From Listeria sp. PSOL-1 (GTDB taxonomy: Bacteria; Bacillota; Bacilli; Lactobacillales; Listeriaceae), in assembly GCF_902806445.1 (NCBI RefSeq), contig NZ_LR760298.1:496001-560000 (forward strand): 64,000 bases of DNA, given 5' to 3'. The notes below the pieces were generated by a model. That model was not told where the DNA came from and searched no databases. It saw only the letters and a program-made list of their open reading frames with translations. Every line of letters starts with the position of its first letter. Position 1 is the first letter of the stretch. Both the position numbers and the translations under genes were made by a program. Positions 7,927 to 18,151 of this stretch are shown here, one piece after another.

Positions 7927-8823
7927 TTATGCTTTGGTTGATTTACCTTTTTTATGGATGTCATGATATAGCTTGTCAATTAGTTGACTAACTTCTTCTT
8001 TTATTTCTGGATGTTCAAGCGCAAATTGCAATGTTGTTTCAATAAAGCCAAACTTATCACCAACGTCAAAACGATGACCTTCAAAATCATAAGCGAATAC
8101 ACGTTGGATTTCGTTTAGTCGATTAATCGCATCGGTTAGCTGGATTTCACCACCAGCACCGGCTTCTTGTGTCGCTAAGTAATCAAAGATTTGGGGTGTT
8201 AATAAGTAACGACCTAAGATAGCTAGATCAGAAGGCGCTTCAGCAGGATTAGGTTTTTCAACAAAGCCTTTGACGTTAAAAAGACGGTCACTTAACTTAT
8301 CAGCAGGATCGATAATACCATAACGATATGTTTCTTCGTGAGGAACGGTTTGGACACCAATAACAGAGCTATGTGTCTTTTCATATTGGGAAATTAGCTG
8401 TTTTACGCAAGGTACTTTTGATTTAACAATATCATCACCAAGCATGACAACAAAAGGTTCATTACCAACAAACCCCTTCGCTTGTAAAATAGCATCACCT
8501 AGACCTTTTGGCTTAGATTGACGAATAAAGTGTAAATTGATGTTGGTTGTTTCTTCTACTAAATGAAGAAGCTCAAGCTTGTTTTTTTCTTTTAGTGTAG
8601 CTTCAAGTTCAGGTACGGAATCAAAATGGTCTTCAATCGCACGTTTTCCTTTACCCGTTACTATTAAAATGTCTTCAATTCCAGAAGCCATTGCCTCTTC
8701 AACGATAAATTGAATCGTAGGTTTATCGACAATGGGTAAAATTTCTTTTGGCATCGCTTTTGTAGCAGGTAAAAATCTTGTCCCAAGTCCTGCTGCGGGG
8801 ATAACTGCTTTTCTAACTTTCAT
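7927..8823 (-). CDS. galU: UTP-glucose-1-phosphate uridylyltransferase
   Basis: A 298-residue GalU/GtaB enzyme that makes UDP-glucose from UTP and glucose 1-phosphate in the cytosol. The N-terminal nucleotide-binding [24 protein letters not shown] and later GDD, GRYLLTP and FDVGDKFG motifs are all present, and the length is normal. The ribosome site GTGGAGG precedes the ATG. UDP-glucose feeds glycolipid anchors and wall-polymer sugars, which fits the surrounding envelope genes. A minus-strand promoter lies at 8861-8890. Confidence 0.95.
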   Translation of the reverse strand: MKVRKAVIPAAGLGTRFLPATKAMPKEILPIVDKPTIQFIVEEAMASGIEDILIVTGKGKRAIEDHFDSVPELEATLKEKNKLELLHLVEETTNINLHFIRQSKPKGLGDAILQAKGFVGNEPFVVMLGDDIVKSKVPCVKQLISQYEKTHSSVIGVQTVPHEETYRYGIIDPADKLSDRLFNVKGFVEKPNPAEAPSDLAILGRYLLTPQIFDYLATQEAGAGGEIQLTDAINRLNEIQRVFAYDFEGHRFDVGDKFGFIETTLQFALEHPEIKEEVSQLIDKLYHDIHKKGKSTKA

Positions 8824-8860
8824 TTTGAAACCTCCACTTAATTTTGATATCTTGTTTTTT

Positions 8861-8890
8861 ATTATAAACGAAAGGTATAAAGAAATTCAA
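8861..8890 (-). promoter_or_regulatory. galU promoter
   Basis: On the minus strand, TTGAAT, an 18-base spacer and a perfect TATAAT lie about 40 bases upstream of the galU start. Confidence 0.6.
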
Positions 8891-8932
8891 GATTGTTTAT
8901 TGATTTGGAAATAATCATTATAAAATAGTTTG

Positions 8933-8962
8933 TTGACATAAACTCAGTTAATAAGCTAAAAT
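8933..8962 (+). promoter_or_regulatory. Promoter of the WTA polymerase operon
   Basis: A perfect TTGACA (8933-8938), an 18-base spacer and TAAAAT (8957-8962) stand before the gene at 9002. Confidence 0.65.
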
Positions 8963-9001
8963 TAAAATCAATATGATTAGGCTAACATAAGGAGAAAAAG
9001 G

Positions 9002-11302
9002 ATGAACAACATGGATTTAAAAGAAAAAAGAGACTGTGCAATCAGTGTTATTGTACCTCTTTATAATGTAGCAGATATTGTTTTAGAAACATTAATAAGT
9101 ATAGAAAAACAAACATTTCATGATTATGAAGTGCTTTTAATTGATGATGGCTCGACTGATGAAACAGTAACAATTGTTACTGATTTCATTGGAAAAAGTA
9201 ATAATTTCAAACTAATTAAGCAAGAAAATGGAGGCCCAGCAGTTGCTAGAAACCACGGATTAAAACTAGCAAAAGGGGAATATATCTGTTTTGTCGATAG
9301 TGATGACATTCTTCCAGATTTTGCGCTTCAATTAATGTATGAAGCAGCCATTAAAAATGAAGCCGATTTAGTTACAGGTGCTACAAAGCGCTTCAATTCA
9401 GAAACTGAATGGTTCATTCCTTCCCATATTCAATATAATATTGCAAAACCAGGCGAAAAAAATATTTTGAAAAATCCAGAACTTTTTTACTCGATTGGCC
9501 CTTGTGCAAAATTATATCATTATACACTAATTGAAGGCTGTTTTTTTCCAGAAACGATTCGTTATGGGGAAGATCAACCATTTGTTTTGCATGCGCTCCT
9601 TAATGCTCAAAAGATTTATACCGTTGAAAAAGTCGTTTACTATTATCGTTTTCGTGATGGCGAAAACGAATCATTGACTCAATCTGTTTATAAAGATCCT
9701 GTCCAAATTTTACAATCTGTTTTTGATGTTTTTGATTTTGGCGAAAAGGAAATTTTAAAAAGTAATGTACCAGAAAATATTGCTTTAGAATATTATAAAC
9801 GTGTTTCAAGCGTTGAATTATGGGCATCTTTAAAAGCTTCTACAGAAAGTAAGGATAGCCACATCCAAAAGACATGTTACCAGATGATTTTGACATGGTT
9901 CCAATCAAAATCTGATAAATTCTTAAATTTAATTCCTTCGTTTCGTTATTTTTTATGCTTTAGTACAATTGAGCGGTCAGCATACATTCAAAAAGATGTA
10001 CGAGATGATTATCGTGCTTTAATTGCTTACCTGTGGGAAAAGCAATTACCAGAAGCAAAAGCTGCTTTTGCAAAATCATATCCACTGCATTATCGAGCAG
10101 CAATGGATATCATTGACGCCAATAATTGGAAAAAAGCCAAACGTGTTTCCAAACGCTTTATTGTGCGTTCAAAATTAAAAACACCGCGGCTTGTTCAGTT
10201 TTTTGCACGTAAAGTTTTATTTAAAACGGCAAGTTTATTACCACGAAAAAATAATCTTATCCTGGCTACTGAACGAAGCACTTCATTAGAAGGCAATTTG
10301 CTTGCGATTTATGATTATATGTTTGAACGTGAGCGCAAGGAGCGTATTTATGTATTTTTACGGAAACAAAGAAATTGGGTGGAAATACTTCAATTATATT
10401 ACGTTCTTGGACGTGCTAAAACGATTGTGCTAGATGATTATTATAATAAAATTTACGGTTTGAAATTTAATCGAAAAACAAACGTCGTGCAATCATGGCA
10501 TGCAGCAGGTGCATTTAAAAAGTTTGGTTTTAGTGCTTTAGGTGCGGGAGACTCCAATACAGAAGAATTTGAGGAAAGAGCACACTCTCCGTATAGTTGC
10601 GTTTTAAGTAGCTCAAAAAATATCATTCCTCAATATGCAGAAGCATTCAATAAAAAAGCTACCGAGATTATACCAGTTGGTGTTCCTAGGACGGATATGT
10701 TTTTTGATGCCGAATACAAAAAATATATCACAGAAGTTTATCGGAAACAGTATCCCATTTTGCGTCACAAAAAAGTTATTCTTTATGCGCCGACATTCCG
10801 AGGCGGTCCAGACGAACGGAAAAATTATTCTGTTGTAATGGATGTAAAAAAAATGAAGGAAGAATTAGGCAACGAGTATGTTTTAATGCTGAAATTTCAT
10901 CCACTAATTAAAAATATTAGCTTAAATATTGATCATGATGATCCATTTATTATGATGATGAGTCCTCTAGGTGATATCAATGATTTGATGCTTATTAGTG
11001 ATGTGCTCATTACAGATTATTCTTCTGTCATTTTTGAATACAGCATTATGACGAAGCCGATGTTTTTCTTTGCTTATGATGTAGATCATTATTTTGATGA
11101 ACGAGGATTTTATTTTAACTATGAAGAAATGATTCCGGGAAACATCTATAAGACAACTGAAAACCTAATATCAGCCATTAAACAAAGCGATTATGACTAC
11201 GAAAAGTTAGCACGATTTCGAGAAAAATTTATGTCCAGTATAGATGGACATTCTACTGAAAGATTCGTTAAGAAGTTTATTGATAATGAGGAGGAATTAT
11301 AA
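9002..11302 (+). CDS. Fused GT2 glycosyltransferase / CDP-alditol phosphotransferase (TarL/TagF-like)
   Basis: A 766-residue bifunctional protein. The N-terminal GT2 domain (ISVIVPLYNV, IDDGSTD, CFVDSDD; about 13-110) is joined to a C-terminal CDP-glycerol/ribitol phosphotransferase domain with SWHAAGAFKKFG (about 498), YAPTFRG (about 595), KFHPLI and ITDYSSVIFEY (about 669). The second domain adds or polymerises polyol phosphate units of WTA on the cytoplasmic face. The first may add a sugar to the chain. With tarI/tarJ nearby, ribitol phosphate is the likely substrate. It starts after AAGGAG. It overlaps the next gene by one base. The gene symbol is left open because polymerase and primase members of this family look alike. 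Confidence 0.85.
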   Translation: MNNMDLKEKRDCAISVIVPLYNVADIVLETLISIEKQTFHDYEVLLIDDGSTDETVTIVTDFIGKSNNFKLIKQENGGPAVARNHGLKLAKGEYICFVDSDDILPDFALQLMYEAAIKNEADLVTGATKRFNSETEWFIPSHIQYNIAKPGEKNILKNPELFYSIGPCAKLYHYTLIEGCFFPETIRYGEDQPFVLHALLNAQKIYTVEKVVYYYRFRDGENESLTQSVYKDPVQILQSVFDVFDFGEKEILKSNVPENIALEYYKRVSSVELWASLKASTESKDSHIQKTCYQMILTWFQSKSDKFLNLIPSFRYFLCFSTIERSAYIQKDVRDDYRALIAYLWEKQLPEAKAAFAKSYPLHYRAAMDIIDANNWKKAKRVSKRFIVRSKLKTPRLVQFFARKVLFKTASLLPRKNNLILATERSTSLEGNLLAIYDYMFERERKERIYVFLRKQRNWVEILQLYYVLGRAKTIVLDDYYNKIYGLKFNRKTNVVQSWHAAGAFKKFGFSALGAGDSNTEEFEERAHSPYSCVLSSSKNIIPQYAEAFNKKATEIIPVGVPRTDMFFDAEYKKYITEVYRKQYPILRHKKVILYAPTFRGGPDERKNYSVVMDVKKMKEELGNEYVLMLKFHPLIKNISLNIDHDDPFIMMMSPLGDINDLMLISDVLITDYSSVIFEYSIMTKPMFFFAYDVDHYFDERGFYFNYEEMIPGNIYKTTENLISAIKQSDYDYEKLARFREKFMSSIDGHSTERFVKKFIDNEEEL

Positions 11303-12306
11303 TGCTTTTTTCAATTATTCAAGCTCCTACAAAAGAGTCAACTCAAGAGCTTATTTTAGCTTTAGAGGCGGTTCAAACCGATTTTGTTTTGCTCGGTGAC
11401 GCAAAGGATACAGAAATAACGAGACAAATTGAATATTTTGCTACTCATTTTAGAGAAGCAATCGAACAATATGATATTCATTACTTTCAAAAAAACCCGG
11501 TATTTTTAAAAAATACAAAAAAGCTCTTCTTTGAAAGTGATCAAAAAGTGGATATGCATTTTATTGATGAAGTGCAATTATCTGTTCCGACATACCTTGA
11601 GCGTGAACCGTTTTTGATTTTTAAAGAAAACTATCATTTGATTTTGGTACGAAAGGAACGTTTACTAGAAGTTTGTAGACAAGTAGATTCCAAACAATCA
11701 ATCGAAGAGGTATTGTTTGTGTTATTTTCAAAAAGTGAAAAGATTGTCAAACAACGAATCTTGGAAACGATAGAAGAATTAACGGATTGTCCACCTATAA
11801 ACAACCAAATTGATCAAACTTTTTCACGCTATGATTTTTGGAGTGGATATCAAAAGCGTTATTCGGCTATTGAACTGCTAAATAATGATTTTAGTACGAA
11901 CTTATTAAATTATTTTATTCGAACCGAGATCGGACCTTGTTTTCAAAGTTTTATTGAAGCTGGTGAAACAACAAAAGCGACAGATTTCCTTAAATCATTA
12001 ATGAAAAAACTGCAAACATTTGATAAAACGATCGTTACCAATTTAGTTTCATTAGGTTACTTCTTTGTTCAATGTCCTGTTGAAAATTATCAATTGTTGA
12101 AACACGATAAGGCTTTCATGAAGTGCTATTTGGATTTTAGCGATTATTTATTTAGTCAGCTGCACTTTAATTCAAAACAATATTATTTAAGGTTTTATCG
12201 TCAAGCGACAAATGCTCTTTATAAGGCAAGTCGTGCTAGATCAGAAAAGCCAATACGAAAATGCAATGAACTTTACTTTAATGATAAAAGGCTCGCAATG
12301 TATTAA
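11302..12306 (+). CDS. Unrecognised 334-residue protein in the WTA operon
   Basis: I do not recognise a family. The protein has no signal peptide or membrane helix and should be cytosolic. The opening SIIQAPTKESTQELILAL and EAVQTDFVLLGDA resemble the first beta-alpha units of a nucleotide-sugar glycosyltransferase fold, but no DXD is evident. The rest is helical with many aromatic residues. Its ATG overlaps the previous stop by one base (TAATG) behind GAGGAGG, so it is translationally coupled to the polymerase and probably serves the same polymer. A regulator, adaptor or divergent transferase role is possible. Confidence 0.75.
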   Translation: MLFSIIQAPTKESTQELILALEAVQTDFVLLGDAKDTEITRQIEYFATHFREAIEQYDIHYFQKNPVFLKNTKKLFFESDQKVDMHFIDEVQLSVPTYLEREPFLIFKENYHLILVRKERLLEVCRQVDSKQSIEEVLFVLFSKSEKIVKQRILETIEELTDCPPINNQIDQTFSRYDFWSGYQKRYSAIELLNNDFSTNLLNYFIRTEIGPCFQSFIEAGETTKATDFLKSLMKKLQTFDKTIVTNLVSLGYFFVQCPVENYQLLKHDKAFMKCYLDFSDYLFSQLHFNSKQYYLRFYRQATNALYKASRARSEKPIRKCNELYFNDKRLAMY

Positions 12307-12384
12307 AAGTTTATTTCGTTGTTTTATGTTACAATACTATAGATGATAGATTTTCAAACTCTAGAATTAAAGGAGAATAAAAAA

Positions 12385-13098
12385 ATGATTTATGCTGAAA
12401 TTCTTGCCGGGGGTAAAGGTACTCGGATGGGAAATGTAAGTATGCCAAAGCAGTATTTATCACTAAATGATAAGCCAATCATCGTTCACACCGTTGAAAA
12501 ATTCATTTTAAATGCTCGTTTTGAAAAAATCTTTGTAGCTTCACCAAAAGAATGGATGAACCACACAGAAGATATTTTAAACAAATATATTAAAGATGAG
12601 CGTGTTATCGTTATTGAAGGCGGGATGGATCGTAATGAAACGATTATGAGCGGTATTCGCTTTGTCGAAAAAAATTACGGGGTTCAAGAAGATGACGTAC
12701 TTATTACGCATGATGCAGTTCGACCATTTTTAACCCACCGAATTATTGAAGAAAATATTGATGCAGCTCTTAAATATGGAACGGTTGATACTGTTATAAC
12801 AGCAACTGATACCATTGTTGAGTCAGTAAATCATGAGTTTATTACAGATATTCCTGTTCGCGATGTGATGTATCAAGGACAAACGCCACAAAGCTTTAAT
12901 ATGAAAAAAATCCATCAATACTATAGCGAGCTGACAGCGCAACAAAAAGAAATTCTTACCGATGCTTGTAAAATCAGCTTACTTGCTGGTGAAAAAGTTA
13001 GGCTTGTAAAGGGTGAAATTTTTAACATCAAAATTACGACCCCTTACGATTTACAAGTTGCTAATGCAATTGTACAGGAGCGGATAAATCATGATTAA
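12385..13098 (+). CDS. tarI: Ribitol-5-phosphate cytidylyltransferase
   Basis: A 237-residue IspD-family nucleotidyltransferase that makes CDP-ribitol from CTP and ribitol 5-phosphate. It has [13 protein letters not shown] at the N-terminus and HDAVRPF in the middle, and a length typical of TarI. The start at 12385 follows AAAGGAG; an in-frame ATG 42 bases upstream has no ribosome site. It overlaps tarJ by eight bases. An extended -10 (TGTTACAAT) lies at about 12327-12335, so the pair may have its own promoter. IspD itself is the alternative, but the tarJ partner settles it. Confidence 0.92.
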   Translation: MIYAEILAGGKGTRMGNVSMPKQYLSLNDKPIIVHTVEKFILNARFEKIFVASPKEWMNHTEDILNKYIKDERVIVIEGGMDRNETIMSGIRFVEKNYGVQEDDVLITHDAVRPFLTHRIIEENIDAALKYGTVDTVITATDTIVESVNHEFITDIPVRDVMYQGQTPQSFNMKKIHQYYSELTAQQKEILTDACKISLLAGEKVRLVKGEIFNIKITTPYDLQVANAIVQERINHD

Positions 13099-14116
13099 CC
13101 AAGTATATCGGCTCGTTTCAGAAAGACAGTTTGAAGTGGCTAATATTGATGAAACATTGACAGACGATGTTGTCGTTGTACGGCCAACCTATCTTTCTAT
13201 TTGTGCCGCGGATCAGCGCTATTATACAGGTTCACGTGGAAAAGAAATTTTAGCACAAAAACTTCCAATGGCACTGGTTCATGAAGGTGTTGGGGAAGTT
13301 GTCTATGATACGAAAAAAGAATTTCCAGTTGGCACAAAGGTAGTTATGGTTCCAAACACGCCATTTGATGAGGATCCAATCATTGCTGAAAATTATTTAC
13401 GCTCAAGTAAGTTTCGCTCTAGTGGGTTTGATGGTTTGATGCAGGATAATGTCTTTATGCGCCGCGATCGTTTAGTAACACTTCCTGAGGATCTTGATAT
13501 GAGTGTAGCTGCGTTTTCTGAATTGATTTCTGTTGCTATGCACGCACTCATCCGCTTTGAAACAAAAGCCAATCAAAATCGTTCATCTTTTGGTGTTTGG
13601 GGTGACGGAAATCTTGGCTTTATCATGTCACTTCTTCTTAAGAATAAATATCCTGAGGCAAAAGTTTATATTTTCGGTAAAACACCGTATAAATTAGATT
13701 TCTTTTCTTTTGTCGATGCTGCGTATAATATTGATCGCATTCCAGAAGACCTGGTCATTGATCAAGCCTTTGAGTGTGCTGGTGGAAGAGGAAGTCAGTA
13801 TGCAGTTAGCCAAATTATTGACTTGATTAAGCCAGAAGGTACGATCTCGCTTCTAGGTGTATCTGAGTATCCGATTGAATTTAATACACGAATGGTACTT
13901 GAAAAAGGCTTGACCGTTTATGGAAGCAGTCGTAGTGGTCGAGTTGATTTTGAGGAGACGGTGGACTTTTTAGCAAATAACAAGCGCGCTGTTGAATATT
14001 TAGCAAGGCTTGTTGGGGAGCTTCATGACGTGAGAAGCATTCAAGATGTCATCGAAGCATTTGAAGCAGATTTAAGAAGCCCATGGGGTAAAACCGTCAT
14101 GTCCTGGAATATTTAA
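13091..14116 (+). CDS. tarJ: Ribulose-5-phosphate reductase
   Basis: A 341-residue zinc-type alcohol dehydrogenase-family protein that reduces ribulose 5-phosphate to ribitol 5-phosphate with NADPH, supplying Tar[18 protein letters not shown] and the cofactor-binding [11 protein letters not shown] segment are visible. Its start overlaps the tarI stop region, as in Listeria and Staphylococcus tarIJ pairs. A terminator follows the gene, separating it from the next transferase. Confidence 0.92.
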   Translation: MINQVYRLVSERQFEVANIDETLTDDVVVVRPTYLSICAADQRYYTGSRGKEILAQKLPMALVHEGVGEVVYDTKKEFPVGTKVVMVPNTPFDEDPIIAENYLRSSKFRSSGFDGLMQDNVFMRRDRLVTLPEDLDMSVAAFSELISVAMHALIRFETKANQNRSSFGVWGDGNLGFIMSLLLKNKYPEAKVYIFGKTPYKLDFFSFVDAAYNIDRIPEDLVIDQAFECAGGRGSQYAVSQIIDLIKPEGTISLLGVSEYPIEFNTRMVLEKGLTVYGSSRSGRVDFEETVDFLANNKRAVEYLARLVGELHDVRSIQDVIEAFEADLRSPWGKTVMSWNI

Positions 14117-14120
14117 GAAT

Positions 14121-14163
14121 AAAAATGCCGCTGGTTAAAGTTTTTTAATCGCGGCATTTTTAT
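14121..14163 (+). terminator. Intrinsic terminator after tarJ
   Basis: An 11-base perfect stem AAAAATGCCGC/GCGGCATTTTT (14121-14131 with 14151-14161), with further weak pairing inside the loop. Confidence 0.8.
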
Positions 14164-14186
14164 ATAAGAGAAGAGGTCAAACATTT

Positions 14187-15335
14187 ATGAAAGCAGTCAT
14201 TGCATCTTTTTACATGTTTGTTGTAAAAGTTTTTGCGAAATTCTTCCGTTGTTTCAAGTTACGGAACAAGATGGTTATGTTGATAAGTTTTGCTGATAAT
14301 CCAGAACAAATCACGAAAAAAATGGAGGAATTAGGTGTTACCCCAGAAACGGTGATTTATTATGATCCAAGATTAAATCCATCGATAATGACTAAGCCGT
14401 TTACAACGATGATTCCAATAAAAGTAACAACGATTCTTGCTAGGCTCTATCATTTAAGCACAGCAAAAGTGGTCATTATCGATAACTATTTTCCCGAACT
14501 TGCAGCAGTAAAGTGGCGCGAAGGCGTAACTTGTTTGCAAATTTGGCATGCAAATGGTGCGTTAAAAAAATTTGCTTGGGAGGACAAATCCGTTCCGTAT
14601 CGTAAGAAAAAAGAGCAAGAACGTTTTAAAAGCGTGTATCAGGCATTTCAATATGTAGTTACCGGATCAGATGAGATGGCCACGATCTTTAAGCGCTCAT
14701 TTTTACTCGATGAAAAGCGGATACTTAAGATTGGCGTACCAAGCACTGATTTCTTTTTTAACCTAAATGAAATGGAAACTAGTAAGCATAAGGTTTTAAA
14801 ACAATTTCCTAACAAAAAAATCATATTGTATGCACCGACTTTTCGTGATCATGAATTAAATAAAGCCACTGTGCTACTTGATATTAAGAAAATGGAGGAA
14901 ATGCTTGCATCTGATTATATCCTTTTACTTAAGCTTCATCCCGCCATCACAAAAGAATTAGCTATTTCTCAAAATGACTTTGTTAAGCAGGTTCCAAATA
15001 CTTTTCAGATGAAAGACTTGCTTGCTGCTTGTGATATACTTATTACTGATTATTCTTCATCACCTTTTGAATTTGCACTACTTAAACGTCCTATTTATTT
15101 CTTTACACCGGATTTAGAAAAATACGATCAATCTCGTGGACTCGTTTCGTCTTTTCAAAATATTATCCCTGGGAAAATTTACCGAACAACCACCGATCTT
15201 GCAAAAGGTATTTTAAATCATGAAGCTGATCTTGAGAAGATTGCTCAGTTTGCGCGTACTTGGAATCAATATTCAAACGGGCATTCAAGTGAAAACATCG
15301 TTCGTTTAGTAGCTGAAAAATTAACAAAGGAGTAA
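14187..15335 (+). CDS. CDP-alditol phosphotransferase (TagB/TarK-like)
   Basis: A 382-residue protein with an N-terminal hydrophobic/basic segment (FYMFVVKVFAKFF) suited to membrane association. The family motifs follow: WHANGALKKFAW (about 120), YAPTFRD (about 213), KLHPAI, ITDYSSSPFEFAL (about 285). It transfers a glycerol or ribitol phosphate unit onto the lipid-linked WTA primer. A primase role (TarB/TagB) is more likely than polymerase because it is short, lacks a fused GT2 domain and sits next to tarD. Seven bases separate it from tarD. The ribosome site is GAAGAGG. Confidence 0.85.
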   Translation: MKAVIASFYMFVVKVFAKFFRCFKLRNKMVMLISFADNPEQITKKMEELGVTPETVIYYDPRLNPSIMTKPFTTMIPIKVTTILARLYHLSTAKVVIIDNYFPELAAVKWREGVTCLQIWHANGALKKFAWEDKSVPYRKKKEQERFKSVYQAFQYVVTGSDEMATIFKRSFLLDEKRILKIGVPSTDFFFNLNEMETSKHKVLKQFPNKKIILYAPTFRDHELNKATVLLDIKKMEEMLASDYILLLKLHPAITKELAISQNDFVKQVPNTFQMKDLLAACDILITDYSSSPFEFALLKRPIYFFTPDLEKYDQSRGLVSSFQNIIPGKIYRTTTDLAKGILNHEADLEKIAQFARTWNQYSNGHSSENIVRLVAEKLTKE

Positions 15336-15341
15336 ATTTAT

Positions 15342-15725
15342 ATGAAGAAAGTAATTACTTACGGAACATTTGATTTACTACATTGGGGCCATATTGAGCT
15401 GTTAAAAAGGGCAAAAGAAATGGGTGATTACCTAATCGTTGCCATTTCAACCGATGAATTTAACCAATTAAAGCATAAAGAGGCCTATCATAGTTTTCCG
15501 CATCGTAAATTGATTCTTGAATCCATTCGTTACGTTGACCAGGTCATTCCAGAAGAAAATTGGGATCAAAAAATTACCGATGTAAAAAAATATGGGATTG
15601 ATCTTTTTGTTATGGGTGATGATTGGCGCGGCGAGTTTGATTTTTTGAAAGATTATTGTGAAGTTGTTTATTTGCCGCGGACAAAGGGTATTTCTACAAC
15701 ACAAATAAAAGATGATTTAAAGTAA
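15342..15725 (+). CDS. tarD: Glycerol-3-phosphate cytidylyltransferase
   Basis: A 127-residue TagD/TarD enzyme that forms CDP-glycerol for the WTA linkage unit. The HxGH nucleotidyltransferase motif is His14-Trp-Gly-His17 in TFDLLHWGHIELL, and the C-terminal ISTTQI motif is present. The length is typical. It follows the TagB/TarK-like transferase with a good ribosome site (AAAGGAG). Together they supply glycerol phosphate linkage units, while tarIJ supplies ribitol phosphate. Confidence 0.95.
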   Translation: MKKVITYGTFDLLHWGHIELLKRAKEMGDYLIVAISTDEFNQLKHKEAYHSFPHRKLILESIRYVDQVIPEENWDQKITDVKKYGIDLFVMGDDWRGEFDFLKDYCEVVYLPRTKGISTTQIKDDLK

Positions 15726-15795
15726 CTAGGAGTAGTAACAAGGCGCGTTTTATGCTATCATGTTGATATTATAATTTAGATACAAGGGGTACGTA

Positions 15796-17286
15796 ATGAA
15801 TAATCAATATAATGATGATAGCTTGTTGCTACATACAGATTTATATCAATTAAATATGATGAAAGCTTATTTTGAAGACGGGATTCACGAACGCAGAAGT
15901 GTCTTTGAAGTTTTCTTTCGAGAGATGCCTTTTGATTCAGGATTTGTCGTTTTTGCAGGACTTAAGCGGATTATTAACTACATGAATAAGCTTCAGTTCA
16001 CAGCGACGGATATCGCTTATTTAGAAAATGAATTAGGTTTTAACGGAGCCTTTATTGAGTATTTACGTCATTTTAAGTTTAAAGGTACGATTCGTTCTGT
16101 TCGTGAAGGCGAGTTTGTTTTCAAAACAGAGCCAATTTTGCAAGTAGAAGCGAGCTTGGCTGAAGCACAGCTTATTGAAACAGCACTGCTTAACATTATT
16201 AATTTTCAAACATTAATCGCAACAAAGGCAGCAAGAATCCGCATGGTTGCTCCAGATGAACAGATTGCTGAGTTTGGAACACGCAGAGCCCAAGAAATGG
16301 ATGCTGCACTTTGGGGAGCAAGGTCGGCTTACATTGGCGGATGTGATTCAACAAGCAATGTGCGTGCAGGTAAAGTTTTTGGGATTCCAGTATCTGGAAC
16401 AATGGCTCATGCGATGATTCAAGCTTACCGTGACGAATATACAGCATTTAAAAGCTATGCTGAGGCTCATCACGATGTTATTTTTCTTGTTGACACATAT
16501 GACACGTTGAAATCAGGGATACCAAACGCGATTAAAGTGGCACAAGAACTGCAGGATAAAATTAATTTTGTCGGCATCCGACTTGATAGCGGCGATATGG
16601 CTTTTCTTTCAAAAAAAGCACGACAAATGCTGGATGAAGCTGGGTTTACGGAAACAAAAATCTTTGCTTCAAGCGATTTAGATGAGCATACCATTCTTTC
16701 TTTAAAAGCCCAAAAAGCAAAAATCGACAATTGGGGTATAGGAACAAAACTAATTACGGCTTATGACCAGCCCGCACTAGGCGCTGTCTATAAAATGGTG
16801 GCAATTGCCGATGAAAATGATGACCTACAAGATACAATTAAATTATCAAGTAACACTGAAAAAGTTTCCACACCAGGCAAGAAAAAAGTTTATCGAATCA
16901 TTACGTCTGAACAAGGACCTAAAGCAGAAGGAGATTATATTGCTCTTGCTGATGAAACCCTTAAGAGTGTGAGTGAGTTGACCATGTTTCATCCAGTGCA
17001 TACTTACATCACAAAAACCGTGACGAATTTTGAGGCAAAAGAATTGCTTATTCCCATTTTTATCGATGGCAAACAAGTTTATGAGGAGCCAGAACTTGCT
17101 GAAATCAAATCTTATCAAGAAGAAAATTTAGCTCTGCTTTGGGATGAATATAAACGGACGATCAGACCTGAACAATATCCAGTTGATTTAAGTATTAAAT
17201 GCTGGAAAAATAAAATGCGCAATATCGAAAAAGTACGAAAGAGTGTTAAACAGCATTCCCCAGTCGATTTGGATATCCCATTTTAA
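15796..17286 (+). CDS. pncB: Nicotinate phosphoribosyltransferase
   Basis: A 496-residue enzyme that converts nicotinate and PRPP to nicotinate mononucleotide in the NAD salvage pathway. LLHTDLYQLNMMKAYF at the N-terminus, FFREMPFDSGFVVFAG, EFGTRRAQEMDAALWGARSA and SSDLDEHTI are hallmarks of the family. The ATG follows ACAAGGGG. nadE starts 32 bases downstream, so the pair probably forms an NAD salvage operon. A C-terminal extension past residue 430 is normal in Firmicute members. Confidence 0.95.
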   Translation: MNNQYNDDSLLLHTDLYQLNMMKAYFEDGIHERRSVFEVFFREMPFDSGFVVFAGLKRIINYMNKLQFTATDIAYLENELGFNGAFIEYLRHFKFKGTIRSVREGEFVFKTEPILQVEASLAEAQLIETALLNIINFQTLIATKAARIRMVAPDEQIAEFGTRRAQEMDAALWGARSAYIGGCDSTSNVRAGKVFGIPVSGTMAHAMIQAYRDEYTAFKSYAEAHHDVIFLVDTYDTLKSGIPNAIKVAQELQDKINFVGIRLDSGDMAFLSKKARQMLDEAGFTETKIFASSDLDEHTILSLKAQKAKIDNWGIGTKLITAYDQPALGAVYKMVAIADENDDLQDTIKLSSNTEKVSTPGKKKVYRIITSEQGPKAEGDYIALADETLKSVSELTMFHPVHTYITKTVTNFEAKELLIPIFIDGKQVYEEPELAEIKSYQEENLALLWDEYKRTIRPEQYPVDLSIKCWKNKMRNIEKVRKSVKQHSPVDLDIPF

Positions 17287-17318
17287 AGTGAAACATGTGT
17301 GCTATTGGAGGAATAGGT

Positions 17319-18140
17319 ATGTTACGAGAAAAAATTTTAGCAGAAATGAAAGTGAAACCAAACATTGATCCTAACGAAGAAATTAGGCGTAGTATTGATT
17401 TTCTAAAAGAGTATCTCAAAAAGCATTCATTTTTAAAAACACTTATTCTTGGCATCTCTGGAGGACAAGATTCCACGCTTACTGGGAAACTTACACAAAT
17501 GGCGGTTGATGAAATCCGAGCAGAATCAGGGGCAACTGATTATCAGTTTATTGCGGTTAGTCTTCCTTATGGCAATCAATTAGATGAAGCTGATCGTCAA
17601 GATGCACTAGCATTTATCGTTCCAGATAAAATAATGACAATCAATATCAAAGCAGCTGTTGATGCCAGTGAAATGACGCTAAAACAAGCGGGTATTGAAC
17701 TATCTGATTTTGCAAAAGGAAATGAAAAAGCACGTGAGCGCATGAAAGCACAATATTCTATTGCAGCGATGACAAATGGCGCTGTGGTTGGTACCGATCA
17801 TTCTGCAGAAGCTGTTACTGGATTTTATACAAAATATGGAGATGGCGGTGCAGATGTTAACCCAATTTTTCGCTTGAATAAACGCCAAGGTAGGGCACTT
17901 TTAGAAACATTGGGCTGCCCGAAACATCTCTATTTAAAGAAACCGACAGCTGATTTAGAAGATGACAAACCAGGTCTACCTGATGAAATAGCATTAGGCG
18001 TTACATATGATCAAATTGATGATTATCTTGAAGGAAAGCAAGTAGAACAAAGTGCAGCTGAAAAAATCGAGTATTGGTATTTAAAGACCCAGCATAAACG
18101 TCACCTAGCAATTACTATTTTTGATGATTTTTGGAAATAG
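17319..18140 (+). CDS. nadE: NH3-dependent NAD synthetase
   Basis: A 273-residue enzyme that amidates deamido-NAD to NAD using ammonia and ATP. The PP-loop [10 protein letters not shown] is near residues 44-53, and [20 protein letters not shown] and [13 protein letters not shown] complete the signature. There is no glutaminase domain, so ammonia is the nitrogen donor. GGAGGAATAGGT precedes the ATG at 17319; an upstream in-frame ATG at 17295 has no ribosome site. It follows pncB directly. Confidence 0.95.
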   Translation: MLREKILAEMKVKPNIDPNEEIRRSIDFLKEYLKKHSFLKTLILGISGGQDSTLTGKLTQMAVDEIRAESGATDYQFIAVSLPYGNQLDEADRQDALAFIVPDKIMTINIKAAVDASEMTLKQAGIELSDFAKGNEKARERMKAQYSIAAMTNGAVVGTDHSAEAVTGFYTKYGDGGADVNPIFRLNKRQGRALLETLGCPKHLYLKKPTADLEDDKPGLPDEIALGVTYDQIDDYLEGKQVEQSAAEKIEYWYLKTQHKRHLAITIFDDFWK

Positions 18141-18151
18141 GAAAGGATTTG

